From Cyclospora cayetanensis (taxonomy: Eukaryota > Apicomplexa > Conoidasida > Eucoccidiorida > Eimeriidae), in NCBI RefSeq assembly GCF_002999335.1, contig NW_020312264.1, forward strand, positions 1-24,114: 24,114 nt of DNA, given 5' to 3'. A program made the translations under genes and the position numbers. This document shows positions 14,474-22,705 of this stretch, piece after piece (position 1 is the first letter of the stretch; the number at the start of each line of letters is the position of its first letter). The notes beneath the pieces were generated by a model. The model had not been told where the DNA came from and did not search any database. It worked only from the letters and a program-made list of their open reading frames with translations.

Positions 14474-17400
14474 CTGCAAAGATACCGCCACAATATGTTT
14501 CCCACGTTGTCACTTTGTTTATCAACTAGTGTATCTGTCCACTTCTGCTCCCCTGTAGCTACATGCGTCGCTGTTTTGATTTTTTTTCTGCACCACTGTG
14601 TGTGCCTCAGTGACTTAGCATCCTCCTTTAGCAACCTACGATCATCTATGACCATATATTAACACTTATTATTCAGCGGCTGTCCAGTTTTCTCTCTTAA
14701 TCAATCTCTGCCTATGTCCTCGTTGCTGTCTGTCACACTCTGCCCCTTCCCGCTGGTCTTGCTTTGCACGCATTGCTTCAAACCTGGAAATGAGTCCTCG
14801 GGCGATTGAGGCCACCGGGCATTGGATGGCCACAAGCTGCAAAATCAAAAGAACAATTTAGCTAATTGATACACTACTAAAGCTTTAAAACACTGCTGGG
14901 AAGCACCTACACCAGCCAGTATATCTAAATCTTCGTAAATGCATTAAGCTCGTTATGATCAGCGCCTGCTACAAGGCATCCAATCTGCATATGTACACCA
15001 AGAAGTACGGATGCCACTGAACGCGTATGTTTGGATGCAACGTGTATACATGCCTTATGTATGCACTTACGAACCATATATAGTGTGGAACGCTGTTCCA
15101 TACTGACTGTATGAGAAGTGGAAAAGAATGCAGGCAAACATGTACACAGTACATGAAACATATGTGCATGTGGATAGACATAGAAGACTTCTATATGCAA
15201 TTTAGAATGCATATCTCTTAGCCAAATGGATCAACCACCCGGCGAAAGGAGGGCAAGAAGTCTTGGTGCACCTGCACCATGCCATATCTGCGCCGCTGCA
15301 AGAACTATATCACGTACCTTCCAAAGTCTGGGGCATTCAACACTGAGGCCACCATTTCTAAAAGTCCTGCACAAGGATAAACCTCTGCCCTAAACCTTTT
15401 AATCCAAATCTCTGAACCTGCTCCGCATACCTTATGTCTTACCCCTTGGACCTTAAAACGAGTGTAACATATCATTATATCCATATAGCATCAGGAAAGG
15501 CTTTGTTGAGTCACAGCGCATTAGTGCGCGGCGCACTAGGTTTGGGTTTAGTGGACCTCACCAGGAGTGCTATGAGGCGGATCAACTCCTCGATTGTTGC
15601 AGAAAGCGATGACGTTGGGCCGAAGTGTTTCAGCTGAATCTACTACTTCGCCGGTTAAAAAGAAGAGACACTTGCTGCAGCAAGAAAGGCAAAGCTCAAT
15701 AGTTACTCACAGTGGCAGATTTACCCTAGGAATATGAGTACTTGCAGCAGCACCAGCAGATAAAACAAACAGTGTGGCTACCAGGTCACCCTGCTGGACT
15801 TCAATGCAGCAGAGTAGGAATCACATGTGCGACCGTTCACGCATGGTCTATTGTACACATTTGCCGGGCATATAAATGGCTACTGACTCAAAGCTTGCTG
15901 ATTAAGGTACACAATCATGCGTGTGCCTGCATATTTACATGTGTAGAAACACATAAACGAAAGCACTAACCGAGAAGGACTAAGTGAAATCTCTGAGCAG
16001 GTGTCTGCATGCCACGGAGTATTCCTGGCAACCTACCTGGCTGCTGGTTCGAAAAGAATTGGGGAGACCTGTTCGTTGCTGCAGCTGAAGGATTGTAGGA
16101 GCCTAATCTGTAGCTGCTGCTCCAGAGTCTGTGCTTGTTCCTGCAGCAGCCCTTTCTGTTCGATGTAATGCTGCAGCTGGTGGATGCGAGAAATCCACAT
16201 CAGTACCTGCTGATCCCTTCGAGATGTAACAAGCTGCCGCAAGTGAACGGCGCCAGATGCAGATTTTCCTCCCACTGCTGCACGACGGGCACATCCAGCA
16301 AGCAATACTGCAGCGGCCGAAGAAACAACAGCTCCCTTGCTGTGGTAATACACATTGTTATACCTGCTCCATTTAGCCTGCTGCTGGAGCGGTGCCTCCT
16401 TCTGACGCTCCTGGAGGAGCATACCAAAGGGACCTGGATGCAGCAGCCGCTGCTGCTCTGAAGGTGTCTTGATACAGCGTGAATGGCTGTTTCGGCTTGC
16501 TTTCTCTGTGTTCATGACTGATGACGAGCCTGCTGCTGCAGATACGGCAGCTGCTACCATTTCTTGCGGATTCCACGAAAAAAGAGGTAAGGATTCCCGC
16601 GCTGGTTGCTGCAGCACAGGGCGTTGCTGCTGCTGCCGCCCCCGCCTCCGCTCCTGCAGATGGTGCGCTGTCAGTTCTAAGAGCACACAGTCAGAATCCT
16701 CGCTCTTGTTCTCATAAGCATTAGCACCAGCAGCTGAAGTTCCTTGAGCTGCTAAAGCATTCGGCGTGCTTGTGAAACTAAAACTTTCGGTGGCGTGCCT
16801 ATGGCTTTCATGTAAAACGGGGTTCTCAGCAACACAGACGTGTGGTCTTCCCGCAGAAGCACCAGCTGACGGCACACCAGACGTGGTAGAATAAACGTGC
16901 GGTGCGGTAGGAGCAGCAGGCAAAGGCGGCAAATGATCATGACAAGTGTTGGAAATGATGGCAGAAATAAGAGGCTGGCCTTTCCGCAGGAGCCGTGGCA
17001 TGGTATCGGCTCTCAGTGCGTTGCCTACCATACTACTGTTGCTGCTGCCTCTGCTGCTTCTTTGAAATCCAGTGGTACTGGTAGTTAGGGTGTACATCCT
17101 ATCAAGAAGTCGGCTGCAGTTGTCCGTGCCTCGTGAGGGTGTCTCAACATGATTGTACTGTCGCTGCGACGCACTGGTTCCGCTGTTGGATCTGCTAAGC
17201 ACAATGCTGCTTTCGGTGCAACTGGGACTACCTCTGCTGTTATTCCTCCTATTCTGTGGTGCAACCATCGGACGTCCCTCACCTCCCGAACTGCTGTTGC
17301 TCTCATAGTTTGCTTTCTGGCTCTCGAAATTCTTTTCGCAGCTGTGTAGATCTTCTTGCAACCAGCTAATCCGGCCCCGTTTAGATATCTTGGGTAAGGC

Positions 17401-19835
17401 AGCTGATGCTAGTGCTGCCTCTATGGCAAACATGTTTCGCTGTGAAGAGGCTGCGGGTACGTTCTTAGTTGTGGAAGCTTCCACCATTGGCTGAAAGTAG
17501 TCGGCACTGGAAGTCTTCCTTGAGGTACCTGGTGGTCCTGCTGGATGCCGCTGCTGCCAGCGCTGCTTCTGCAGTAGCTCAAGCTGCTTCTGTGCCGCCC
17601 CACTTCTTTTCAGTTTCCTACCTAAGACATCAAGCTGCCTCTGCAGTCGCTGTCGGAGCAACAGTTGCTGCAGACCGGGCAGCAGCAGTTGCTGCGGCAG
17701 TGGCACATGCAGGACTGCAGCAAGCTGCTGCAGCATGAGCGAAAAACACGTCAGCGCCCAATGCTTTGCAGCAACGCGACCATTCGACGCCTTATGGGCG
17801 TCCAAAGAAGAATCGGCGCTGCTCAAAACTGCGAAAAGAACACCCAAAATTAAGAGTGGTTCGCCCTCGTGATTCACGGTACCACATGAAATAAGTTTCA
17901 GGGTTTATGAAGGGGCGTTTAGGGTTTCACATTTGAAGCACAAGGTTGTATCACCTACATAGAAACGCCTCTTTATAATGTAGCCAGCTGGATTCTAGCT
18001 CATCGCCAGGAGCACCATGAATGCCATCAGGAACTGCTCCTGGTACCGATTTTACATATGCCTCCGAGAGGAGTGACGTCGCGCTGAAAAGCCTCAGTAT
18101 TTGATCCACCCGCTGGCATCTTAGCTGCTGCAAAGCAGCTTCCATGGCAAGAAGCTCGCTTCTTAGAGTCGCCTCCTCTGCAGGGCTTGCTCCTGCTAGT
18201 ACTGTCGTACTAGCAGCTGCCGCTGCTGATACGGCTGCTACAGCAAGGGATGGAGTCACACCAAGGATCTGCCGTCCTCCTGTAAGCAGCATTGATTCCG
18301 TCGATGCTGCCACAGCGACAATTCGTCGCGATGTTGAAGGTCCAGGTGATGGCTTACCACATGGAGCCCGCTTGGCCCCAGGTGAGGTGATTATGCCAGA
18401 GTCCGCCGGAACAGCACAGAGGTCGGTAGCAAAATATTCAGCACCGGTTATTCCCCCTGTGGCCCGCATTAAAGTTAATGGATCGAGCCGGAGCCCAAGC
18501 TGCTGCCGCCTACTGTCGCTGCAACTTGCAACGTTTACACACATCTCCAGTTCAGCTGCAGTCTGGAACAGTTGAGAAAGGCTTCGGTGCTGCTGCCGTC
18601 GCTGCGCCAGTAGGATGGAGTGCACGCATATTGCTGAGGAGAAAGAAAAACATTTTTAACATAAATCAAAGGTATTCAATAGGTATGCAAAACAACCTCT
18701 GGCAGTGTGCTTGCAGTCTCTTTGCACTGTTTACAGTCATTTCATCCCACCCCCTCTCGGCTCTCTATTCAATTGCTGTCTGCTCCCTGCGCACTGGTCC
18801 TTGTTTACTTTGTTCAAATCAAGTAGATGGAGAAAATGCATGCACGCAAAGCACTCACACCTTTTAGCCTGATATACTTTTAGTTGAGTTATTTGCCTGC
18901 GCCGTACCTTCTTGTAACTGCTTTTCCCTTTTATGTCGAAGTTCACGCAATTGTTGCACCCGTCCCTGTTTTTGTTCTAGGTGTGTCAGCAGCTCCGGCT
19001 GATCTACCCGTTGCTTGGGGCGTTCCTGGGCCCCTCTGCGCGGCTCGGTGCATTCTTTGGTTTTGACGTGTTGTTGCAAAAAGGGAAGCAGGTGCTGCTG
19101 CAGTTTCTGCTGCAGGAGCACCTGCTGCTGACGGAGCAACAGCAGTTGCCACTTTCTTTGTTGTAATGATAAGCTGCAGCAGTGGCCGCAAATTAGCTGT
19201 CTAGGAAAACGGCCACAAGCAGGGCAGCCAAAAAACACAAGCTGCTGCTGCGGCTGTAAGTCGTGTTTCGAGTGTAGGTGCTGCTGAAATTCGATATTTC
19301 TTGTCTCATGAGGCACAATACGTGTAAGCTGGCATATAGGCAACTCAGGAGAGGTACTCTTGGTGCCGTCAGTCCACCCTGATCTGCGGTGATGAGGATT
19401 ACTGAAGCTCTGAGGGGTGTACGGTTGCAGGAATTGATTTTGCTGATGCCACTGTTTGTGCTGCTCGGAAAACTGTGGGTGCTGCTTATGTTCCTGCTGC
19501 TCATGCTGCAGTGAGGCATTTTGTAGTACCTGTAGACGCAAATGCGGGGAAGTGGGGGGTAGTTGCAGCAGCAAGCAGTACGCATCCAGTCGCTGTTGCT
19601 GCTGTTGTTGCAGGAGAAGCTGCTGTTCATGACGAAGCCTGAGTGCCTGCTGCTCCCGCAGCTGTTGCTGCAGCAGCAAAATTTCTGCTTGGCGCTGCTC
19701 CAGCAGGTCCGTAGCGTATGCCTGGACGGGCGGCTGCTGGTGGGTCATCTGCTTCTGCCTCAAGCGTTGAGCATACTGCTTCTCTTCCTCCTTAGGTGCA
19801 TTTTCTTTGCATAGTGCCTCTGGAAGTGCTTTCAT
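14238..19835 (-). CDS. Seven-exon gene, Q-rich protein with Atg14/UVRAG (Vps38)-like blocks
   Basis: The model joins exons 19835-18878, 18633-17959, 17828-16037, 15674-15562, 15366-15318, 14836-14784 and 14473-14238. All introns are GT-AG, phases fit at every junction, and the sum is 3876 nt, giving 1291 residues plus a TAG stop. An in-frame TAA just upstream fixes the ATG. Visible parts: Gln/Leu-rich N-terminus; Cys204, 207, 216 and 219 knuckle; Gln-rich coiled coil about 221-310; RR..L..LF at 331-342; a helix ending VPLP near 586-589; low-complexity Ser/Ala/Gln sequence to about 1060; coiled coil about 1085-1130; FFLTGEVV...NVIAFC about 1146-1165; LLEMVASVLNAPDFG 1181-1195; acidic DDWLLVE tail at 1221-1227. 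Known of the family: Atg14, UVRAG and Vps38 are regulatory subunits of the Vps34 PI3-kinase complexes in autophagy and endosomal sorting, with a Cys knuckle, a coiled coil and a helical/beta C-terminus in this order. Membership is my inference from block order and is tentative. Alternatives: an unrelated coccidian coiled-coil protein, or two to three separate genes. Confidence 0.7.
14784..14836 (-). CDS. Exon 6: short linker exon
   Basis: The acceptor TTCTTTTGATTTTGCAG ends at 14837 and is the best pyrimidine tract of the gene. The exon codes for LWPSNARWPQSPEDSFP and leaves in phase 1 at CCAG|GTTTGA. If this donor were not used, the frame would run on for 24 more codons to a TGA, giving a different C-terminus. 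Confidence 0.55.
15318..15366 (-). CDS. Exon 5: LLEMVASVLNAPDFG block
   Basis: A 49-nt exon between a good acceptor (TTATCCTTGTGCAG) and a good donor (GGAAG|GTACGT). It completes the phase-1 codon of exon 4 as Gly and then reads LLEMVASVLNAPDFG. This resembles the Leu-rich stretch followed by a Pro-x-x-Gly step near the end of UVRAG/Vps38 proteins. It leaves in phase 2. Confidence 0.6.
15562..15674 (-). CDS. Exon 4: FFLTGEVV...NVIAFC...GV block
   Basis: The acceptor TTTCTTGCTGCAG ends at 15675. The exon enters in phase 2 (AG|C) and leaves in phase 1 at CCTG|GTGAGG. It codes for about 37 residues, with NVIAFCNNRGVDPP near the end. This matches the spacing of the conserved helix of UVRAG-type proteins in which a run of Leu and Asn residues is followed by Leu-Cys and Gly-Val. 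It has no CAG repeats, unlike the larger exons. The gene continues into it only if exon 3 is spliced at its terminal TAG. Confidence 0.6.
16037..17828 (-). CDS. Exon 3: helix with VPLP, long low-complexity insert, coiled coil
   Basis: This is the longest exon (1792 nt). The acceptor TTCTTTTCGCAG ends at 17829. The open frame extends upstream to a GTG at 17877, but no ATG lies in it before 17736, so either an upstream exon supplies the start (preferred) or ATG 17736 is used. The segment LMLQQLAAVLHVPLP resembles the helix and Pro-Leu step in the UVRAG/Atg14 C-terminal half. It is followed by about 450 residues rich in Ser, Gln, Ala and Arg with CAG-encoded tracts, then a Gln/Leu coiled coil (RIHQLQHYIEQKGLLQEQ). 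The frame meets TAG at 16035-16033, directly inside a strong donor, CCAG|GTAGGT. Confidence 0.8.
17900..17927 (-). promoter_or_regulatory. Telomere-like motif (telo-box type) within intron 2
   Basis: Minus strand AAACCCTAAA at 17927-17918 is a telomere unit, followed by CATAAACCCTG, a one-base variant, at 17909-17899. In the spliced model this lies in intron 2; if exon 3 began its own transcript it would be in the promoter or 5' UTR, where telo-boxes act in some eukaryotes. A function here is inference only. Confidence 0.3.
17959..18633 (-). CDS. Exon 2: RR..L..LF block and Ala/Ser-rich segment
   Basis: It is preceded by a strong pyrimidine tract and acceptor (TTTTCTTTCTCCTCAG) ending at 18634. 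The frame has no usable ATG at its 5' end and opens only with GTG, so this is an internal exon. It enters in phase 1 and leaves in phase 1 at the donor T|GTAGGT (GT at 17958-17957), before an in-frame TGA at 17953-17951. Its first residues carry AQRRQQHRSLSQLF, resembling the RR-x2-L-x2-L-x-IF block after the coiled coil of UVRAG/Atg14 proteins. The middle is Ala/Ser/Thr-rich; the end (LLAMEAALQQLRCQR) looks helical. Confidence 0.7.
18878..19835 (-). CDS. Exon 1: start, Q/L-rich region, Cys knuckle, coiled coil
   Basis: The ATG is at 19835-19833 with G at -3, and an in-frame TAA lies two codons upstream. The exon codes for 319 residues and one extra base. CTG/CAG codons give poly-Gln (about residues 75-81) and Leu/Gln-rich heptad-like sequence. 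CPACGRFPRQLICGHC at 204-219 has the spacing C-x2-C-x8-C-x2-C and is followed at once by a long basic, Gln-rich helix, as in Atg14/UVRAG N-termini. The chosen donor is AAA|GTATAT at 18877. Without splicing the frame ends at TAA 18866-18864, giving 323 residues. A second, stronger-looking donor (GGT|GTGAGT) lies just beyond that stop and would sit in a 3' UTR if exon 1 were a gene by itself. Confidence 0.75.
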
Positions 19836-19930
19836 CGCTTATAGTCGCTATTGGGGGGCCCCGGTGGGCCCTCTGAAGAGTGCTGCAGGTTCCAGTGACG
19901 TGCGTGCCCCCAGACGCCTAGTGCATCCAT
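19832..19930 (-). promoter_or_regulatory. Upstream ORF (32 codons) overlapping the main start codon
   Basis: On the minus strand an ATG at 19930-19928, with G at -3 and G at +4, opens a 32-codon frame (MDALGVWGHA... to ...NSDYKR) that ends at TGA 19834-19832. This TGA overlaps the main ATG (19835-19833) as ATGA. If the transcript starts upstream of 19930, ribosomes would meet this uORF first and could reach the main ORF by termination-reinitiation or leaky scanning. Its peptide resembles nothing known to me. Whether it lies in the mRNA is not shown by the sequence. Confidence 0.45.
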
Positions 19931-21672
19931 TGCGCAGCCTCACGAATGCGAAGAAATAATATTAGGGGGCTTTAAGTGCATAAACTTCTGGATTGAACGC
20001 AGAGTCAAAGAGGTTTCCCAGACAGATGAGCCGCTGCCTGTGTCCACTGGTCGGCATGAGACATTGAAAATGCCACTGCTGTTGATATTGGTGGGGGTGT
20101 ACCTGTTATTGTGTTATTTCCCTTAATCGACTAAATTAGTTGATGTCGATGCAATGTTGTCGTGCAACACTGTCGTGTCAAGGTCTCTGAATGCACATCC
20201 CAGCATGCAGGTGGGGTAGCGACAGCACTGGCCAACTCAAACCCTACATTTAAACTTCCCATCCTTCCACCTTCACATTTCGCACAAAAGAAACTTTTCA
20301 AGCTGCCTTCTTCAAACTTTCTAAACATTTGGGGGGAATCTTCCACCATAGCACAAGTGGCAAATCTCCTAGGTCCCATCCGCTGTCTACTTTGTTTTTC
20401 GTAGGCACTACAACTTAACGGGACTGCCTCTACCCTTCGCTTGGTCCTCAGCTTAATAATTCAACTCCCTTTATCATAGATTAAGCAATTTGGGGATTCA
20501 GCATCAGCCTGGAGGAAACGCATTCTAGTTTGTGATCTTTAGCTATAGTTACCGTTCGTGCAAATTGCTGAATCAGAACACTATACTGCAGCTCGAATGT
20601 CTAGTAATCATGGAACAGCTGAGAGCTTCTGTCTGCTTACTGTAGCATATCTCACTATAGGCATGACCATTTAGACCAGATTGCAATTCGCAGCATGAAA
20701 CTCTCCAGTAAAATGTCTTTGTAGGGAGACGCATCACTCTAACCAAAATACACTCAAGAGAAAGTCACTCAGCACTCTCAAAGCATTTTCTCCTTCACCT
20801 GCTGCTGCCCTTGAGACTTCCCGGGATGAGGGTAGAAGAACCGCTAGGGTGGGCGTAGTGTAACTCTCTAAGGTCTCCGACCATTCATAGCTGGTTTCAC
20901 AAAGCATCGAGCTTACATGTACAAAATATTGCTTCTGGTTGTATCGAGCTAACAGTACACTCTTAAAGGATGTACGAACATATTAGCCAACGAGTCAATC
21001 CCTCACCAATTTTTTGTTAAGGATAACTAGTGTATTAGCAACTCTAAGAGCAGGTTCGCCCAAGAAATCTTTTCCATTGCACGTAAAAACACAAACACAC
21101 ATCTTCCCTGCCCTTAGTAAAGATAAACTGCATATAGGATGGGGAGGAGTCGCAAAGTTTTCACTACTGCCCAACTAGACGGACGCGTAATTAATTGCAT
21201 ATGACAAAAGCAATAGTGTGCAAATACTTGTTCAAAATGTCGACGATAAGAAAGACACACACTGGCCCACAACGAAAGAGGGAGCAAACCAATGCGATGC
21301 AACGACGCGACGGCTCGCTGACTTTAGAGTGCTTAAATGCAAGTGCCTTCTGCAACAAGGCTAGTTAAGTGGGTACAGGATATCATTAACGGACCAGTTG
21401 AGCAGTGCCTCTGCCCCTCATCGCGCAATGGCTGCATCAAAATACAGCCGGTATATTCAGCACAGTCGATTTCAAAGCAACGGAAGGAACATTGAGAAGC
21501 TTGTAAAAGCAAATACCGGGAGTTATCTGCACATAAATCTGAATGGAGAGAATATCTTATCAGTAATAACAGCAACGTTTAAAGTAATTTTTGATAAAGA
21601 TAGCGATCGCAGGCCGATGATTTGCTTAGGAATACCAAAAAAAGGAAAGAATATCGTGCTTGCAGACTTGCG
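19836..21672. other. Spacer with 5' region of the first gene; no other gene seen
   Basis: This holds the presumed promoter and 5' leader of the minus-strand gene at its left end, with a G/C-rich patch at 19853-19872. The frames here (for example plus 20162-20404 and its minus shadow, minus 21114-21302) match nothing I recognise. The right part should contain the 3' end of the retroelement (downstream of its integrase), but I cannot identify a chromodomain, a polypurine tract or an LTR boundary. Confidence 0.5.
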
Positions 21673-21742
21673 TTATTTGCTACCTAAAGACCTGCATCGA
21701 GTTTTGTGGTCTCTCCAAATTTTCGGCAGATCAACACAGTAA
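21428..21742 (+). CDS. Unrecognised 104-residue ORF, doubtful
   Basis: An ATG at 21428 opens 104 codons to TAA. The product is Lys/Ile-rich (for example NGENILSVITATFKVIFDK) and uses A/T-ending codons, unlike the CAG-rich gene to the left. Its 3' third overlaps, in antisense, the GPY/F-like remnant of the retroelement. It has no family resemblance that I know. The length is within what chance allows in this window, so it may be a shadow of the decayed element or an exon of something unknown. Confidence 0.15.
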   Translation: MAASKYSRYIQHSRFQSNGRNIEKLVKANTGSYLHINLNGENILSVITATFKVIFDKDSDRRPMICLGIPKKGKNIVLADLRYLLPKDLHRVLWSLQIFGRSTQ

Positions 21743-21885
21743 GCATGAGCAAGGGATCGTGAGAAGACAGCAAGCGGTCCCAGCCACATCCACGCAATTC
21801 TCTTTGTCTGGCCTATGGTGTAATTCTTGAAACATGCCCATCCACCGATACCGAATCTCCAGGATCGAGATGCACAACCGACCAT
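21673..21885 (-). pseudogene. Integrase GPY/F-like C-terminal module
   Basis: The open frame contains KNYTIGQTKR, MWLGPLAVFSRSLAHAYCVD and LPKIWRDHKTRC, ending at TAA. The order Lys-x-x-x-x-x-Gly-Pro-Phe, Ala-Tyr-x-Leu-Asp-Leu-Pro, Ile-His is the GPY/F signature at the C-terminus of chromovirus-type integrases; here the Gly-Pro and Ala-Tyr-x-x-Asp-Leu-Pro survive. A chromodomain would be expected to its left, but none is readable in three frames. Confidence 0.75.
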
Positions 21886-21916
21886 CCCCTTTTATTAGCA
21901 AGTTCTTGACCCTCTT

Positions 21917-22168
21917 TTACTTTGCACCGACATTCGCGTGCTCTGGCTGCTTTTCTGTGAATATCTCCGCTGCAGGAGGCAGGTGGTGACCCCGGACCGC
22001 CAGAATTACGCGTGGATCAGAGAGAGGCCTTTCAGTGTAAACCACGTACAGGGGAGAGCAAAGGGTGAACGAAGGTAGTGTTGTATTAAGAACACACTCA
22101 AAACAAGGAAGACCATCAAGCATTGGATATGGTGAGTGGAGATTCGTAAATTCTGCAGAAGGGTGAGG
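21917..22168 (-). pseudogene. Integrase post-core segment remnant
   Basis: In the 22123-21917 frame and its immediate upstream extension, SAEFTN, then HSPYPMLDGLPCFECVLN and later LPPAAEIF correspond in order to the Ala-Glu-Phe, His-x-x-Thr-Gly-x-x-Pro-Phe and following helical block found between the Ty3/gypsy integrase core and its C-terminal module. The similarity is moderate and frames shift relative to the core. Confidence 0.6.
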
Positions 22169-22500
22169 TTAATGCACTGTTTGTGAATCTGCCTTAAGGT
22201 GGTTTTCGCTGGCCATCCTATGATTAATGTGTAGGCGAGTAATGAAGATACTCCACAAAGCACTTACGAGCTTCGGAGCCTGTTCGTAAGGATACTCATG
22301 AAAAAAATAGTGGAGTTTTGAGACATGAATTAAGAGGAATTCCGAAACTTTGTGAGCCGAGGCAGAACTGGAGCAGGGAATGAAATGGGCAGATTTTGCT
22401 AAGTCCTTTAACAACGACGTGAAAGCTCTCCAGGCCCTTTATCTCAAACAATCCGATACCAATGTCTATCGTTCAATATGACCAAAGCCTTTCAGTAAAA
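22169..22500 (-). pseudogene. Integrase catalytic core remnant
   Basis: It begins with TIDIGIGLF (first catalytic Asp retained) and HVVVKGLSK, then shifts frame to AHFIPC, and continues through LLIHVSKLHYFF, YEQAPKLVSALW and ADSQTVH. These line up with the conserved integrase blocks: the Asp of Met-Asp-Phe, Val-Val-Asp-Arg-Leu-Ser-Lys, Ala-His-Phe-Ile-Pro, Ser-Asp-Arg-Gly-Pro-x-Phe and Asp-Gly-Gln-Thr-Glu. The second catalytic Asp is Glu here and the final catalytic Glu is Val, so the triad is destroyed. This is the clearest diagnostic part of the element. Confidence 0.88.
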
Positions 22501-22539
22501 AGATGTTCTTTTCAAAATGCCTGTTCTCTGATAGTTGTT

Positions 22540-22705
22540 CAGCTTCAGCTGCTGACAACCTGGGCATGACAGTGCATCCTTCTCTGCCGCGGGAGGCAAC
22601 CCAGGCTCCCTGAAAAAACATGAGAGATCCAACCATGGTACAAGCCCCTTCGTGGCTGATACAGTGGCCGAAGGTTTTCGCAAGCCCCGCTACAGTGCAT
22701 GGATT
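22540..22705 (-). pseudogene. Integrase zinc-binding (HHCC) remnant
   Basis: One frame carries GLAKTF (the Gly-x-x-Lys-Thr block after the His pair), and after a frameshift another carries SCPGCQQLK then NNYQRTGIL, matching Cys-x2-Cys-Gln-x2-Lys and the following Gly-Leu of Ty3/gypsy integrases. The two Cys codons are at 22566-22564 and 22557-22555. The His pair is not evident. It is followed directly by the core remnant. Confidence 0.65.

Noticed and set aside
15671..15684. 14-bp perfect palindrome CTTGCTGCAGCAAG across the exon 4 acceptor
   Set aside because: Explained by a CTGCAG core in CAG-rich sequence and a normal 3' splice site; no reason to assign another role.
15711..15740. A possible 30-nt in-frame microexon between exons 3 and 4
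   Set aside because: It has a very good donor (ACT|GTGAGT) and preserves the frame, but the acceptor is AAG rather than CAG and the next intron would be only 36 nt. It remains possible if RNA supports it.
16135..16461. Plus-strand frames opposite exons 1-3 (for example 16135-16461, 17469-17738, 18144-18575)
   Set aside because: CTG/CAG repeats stay open in all frames on both strands; these are shadows of the minus-strand gene.
21333..21672. Possible chromodomain left of the GPY/F module
   Set aside because: Read in three minus-strand frames, no aromatic cage pattern or Trp-Lys-Gly block could be found.
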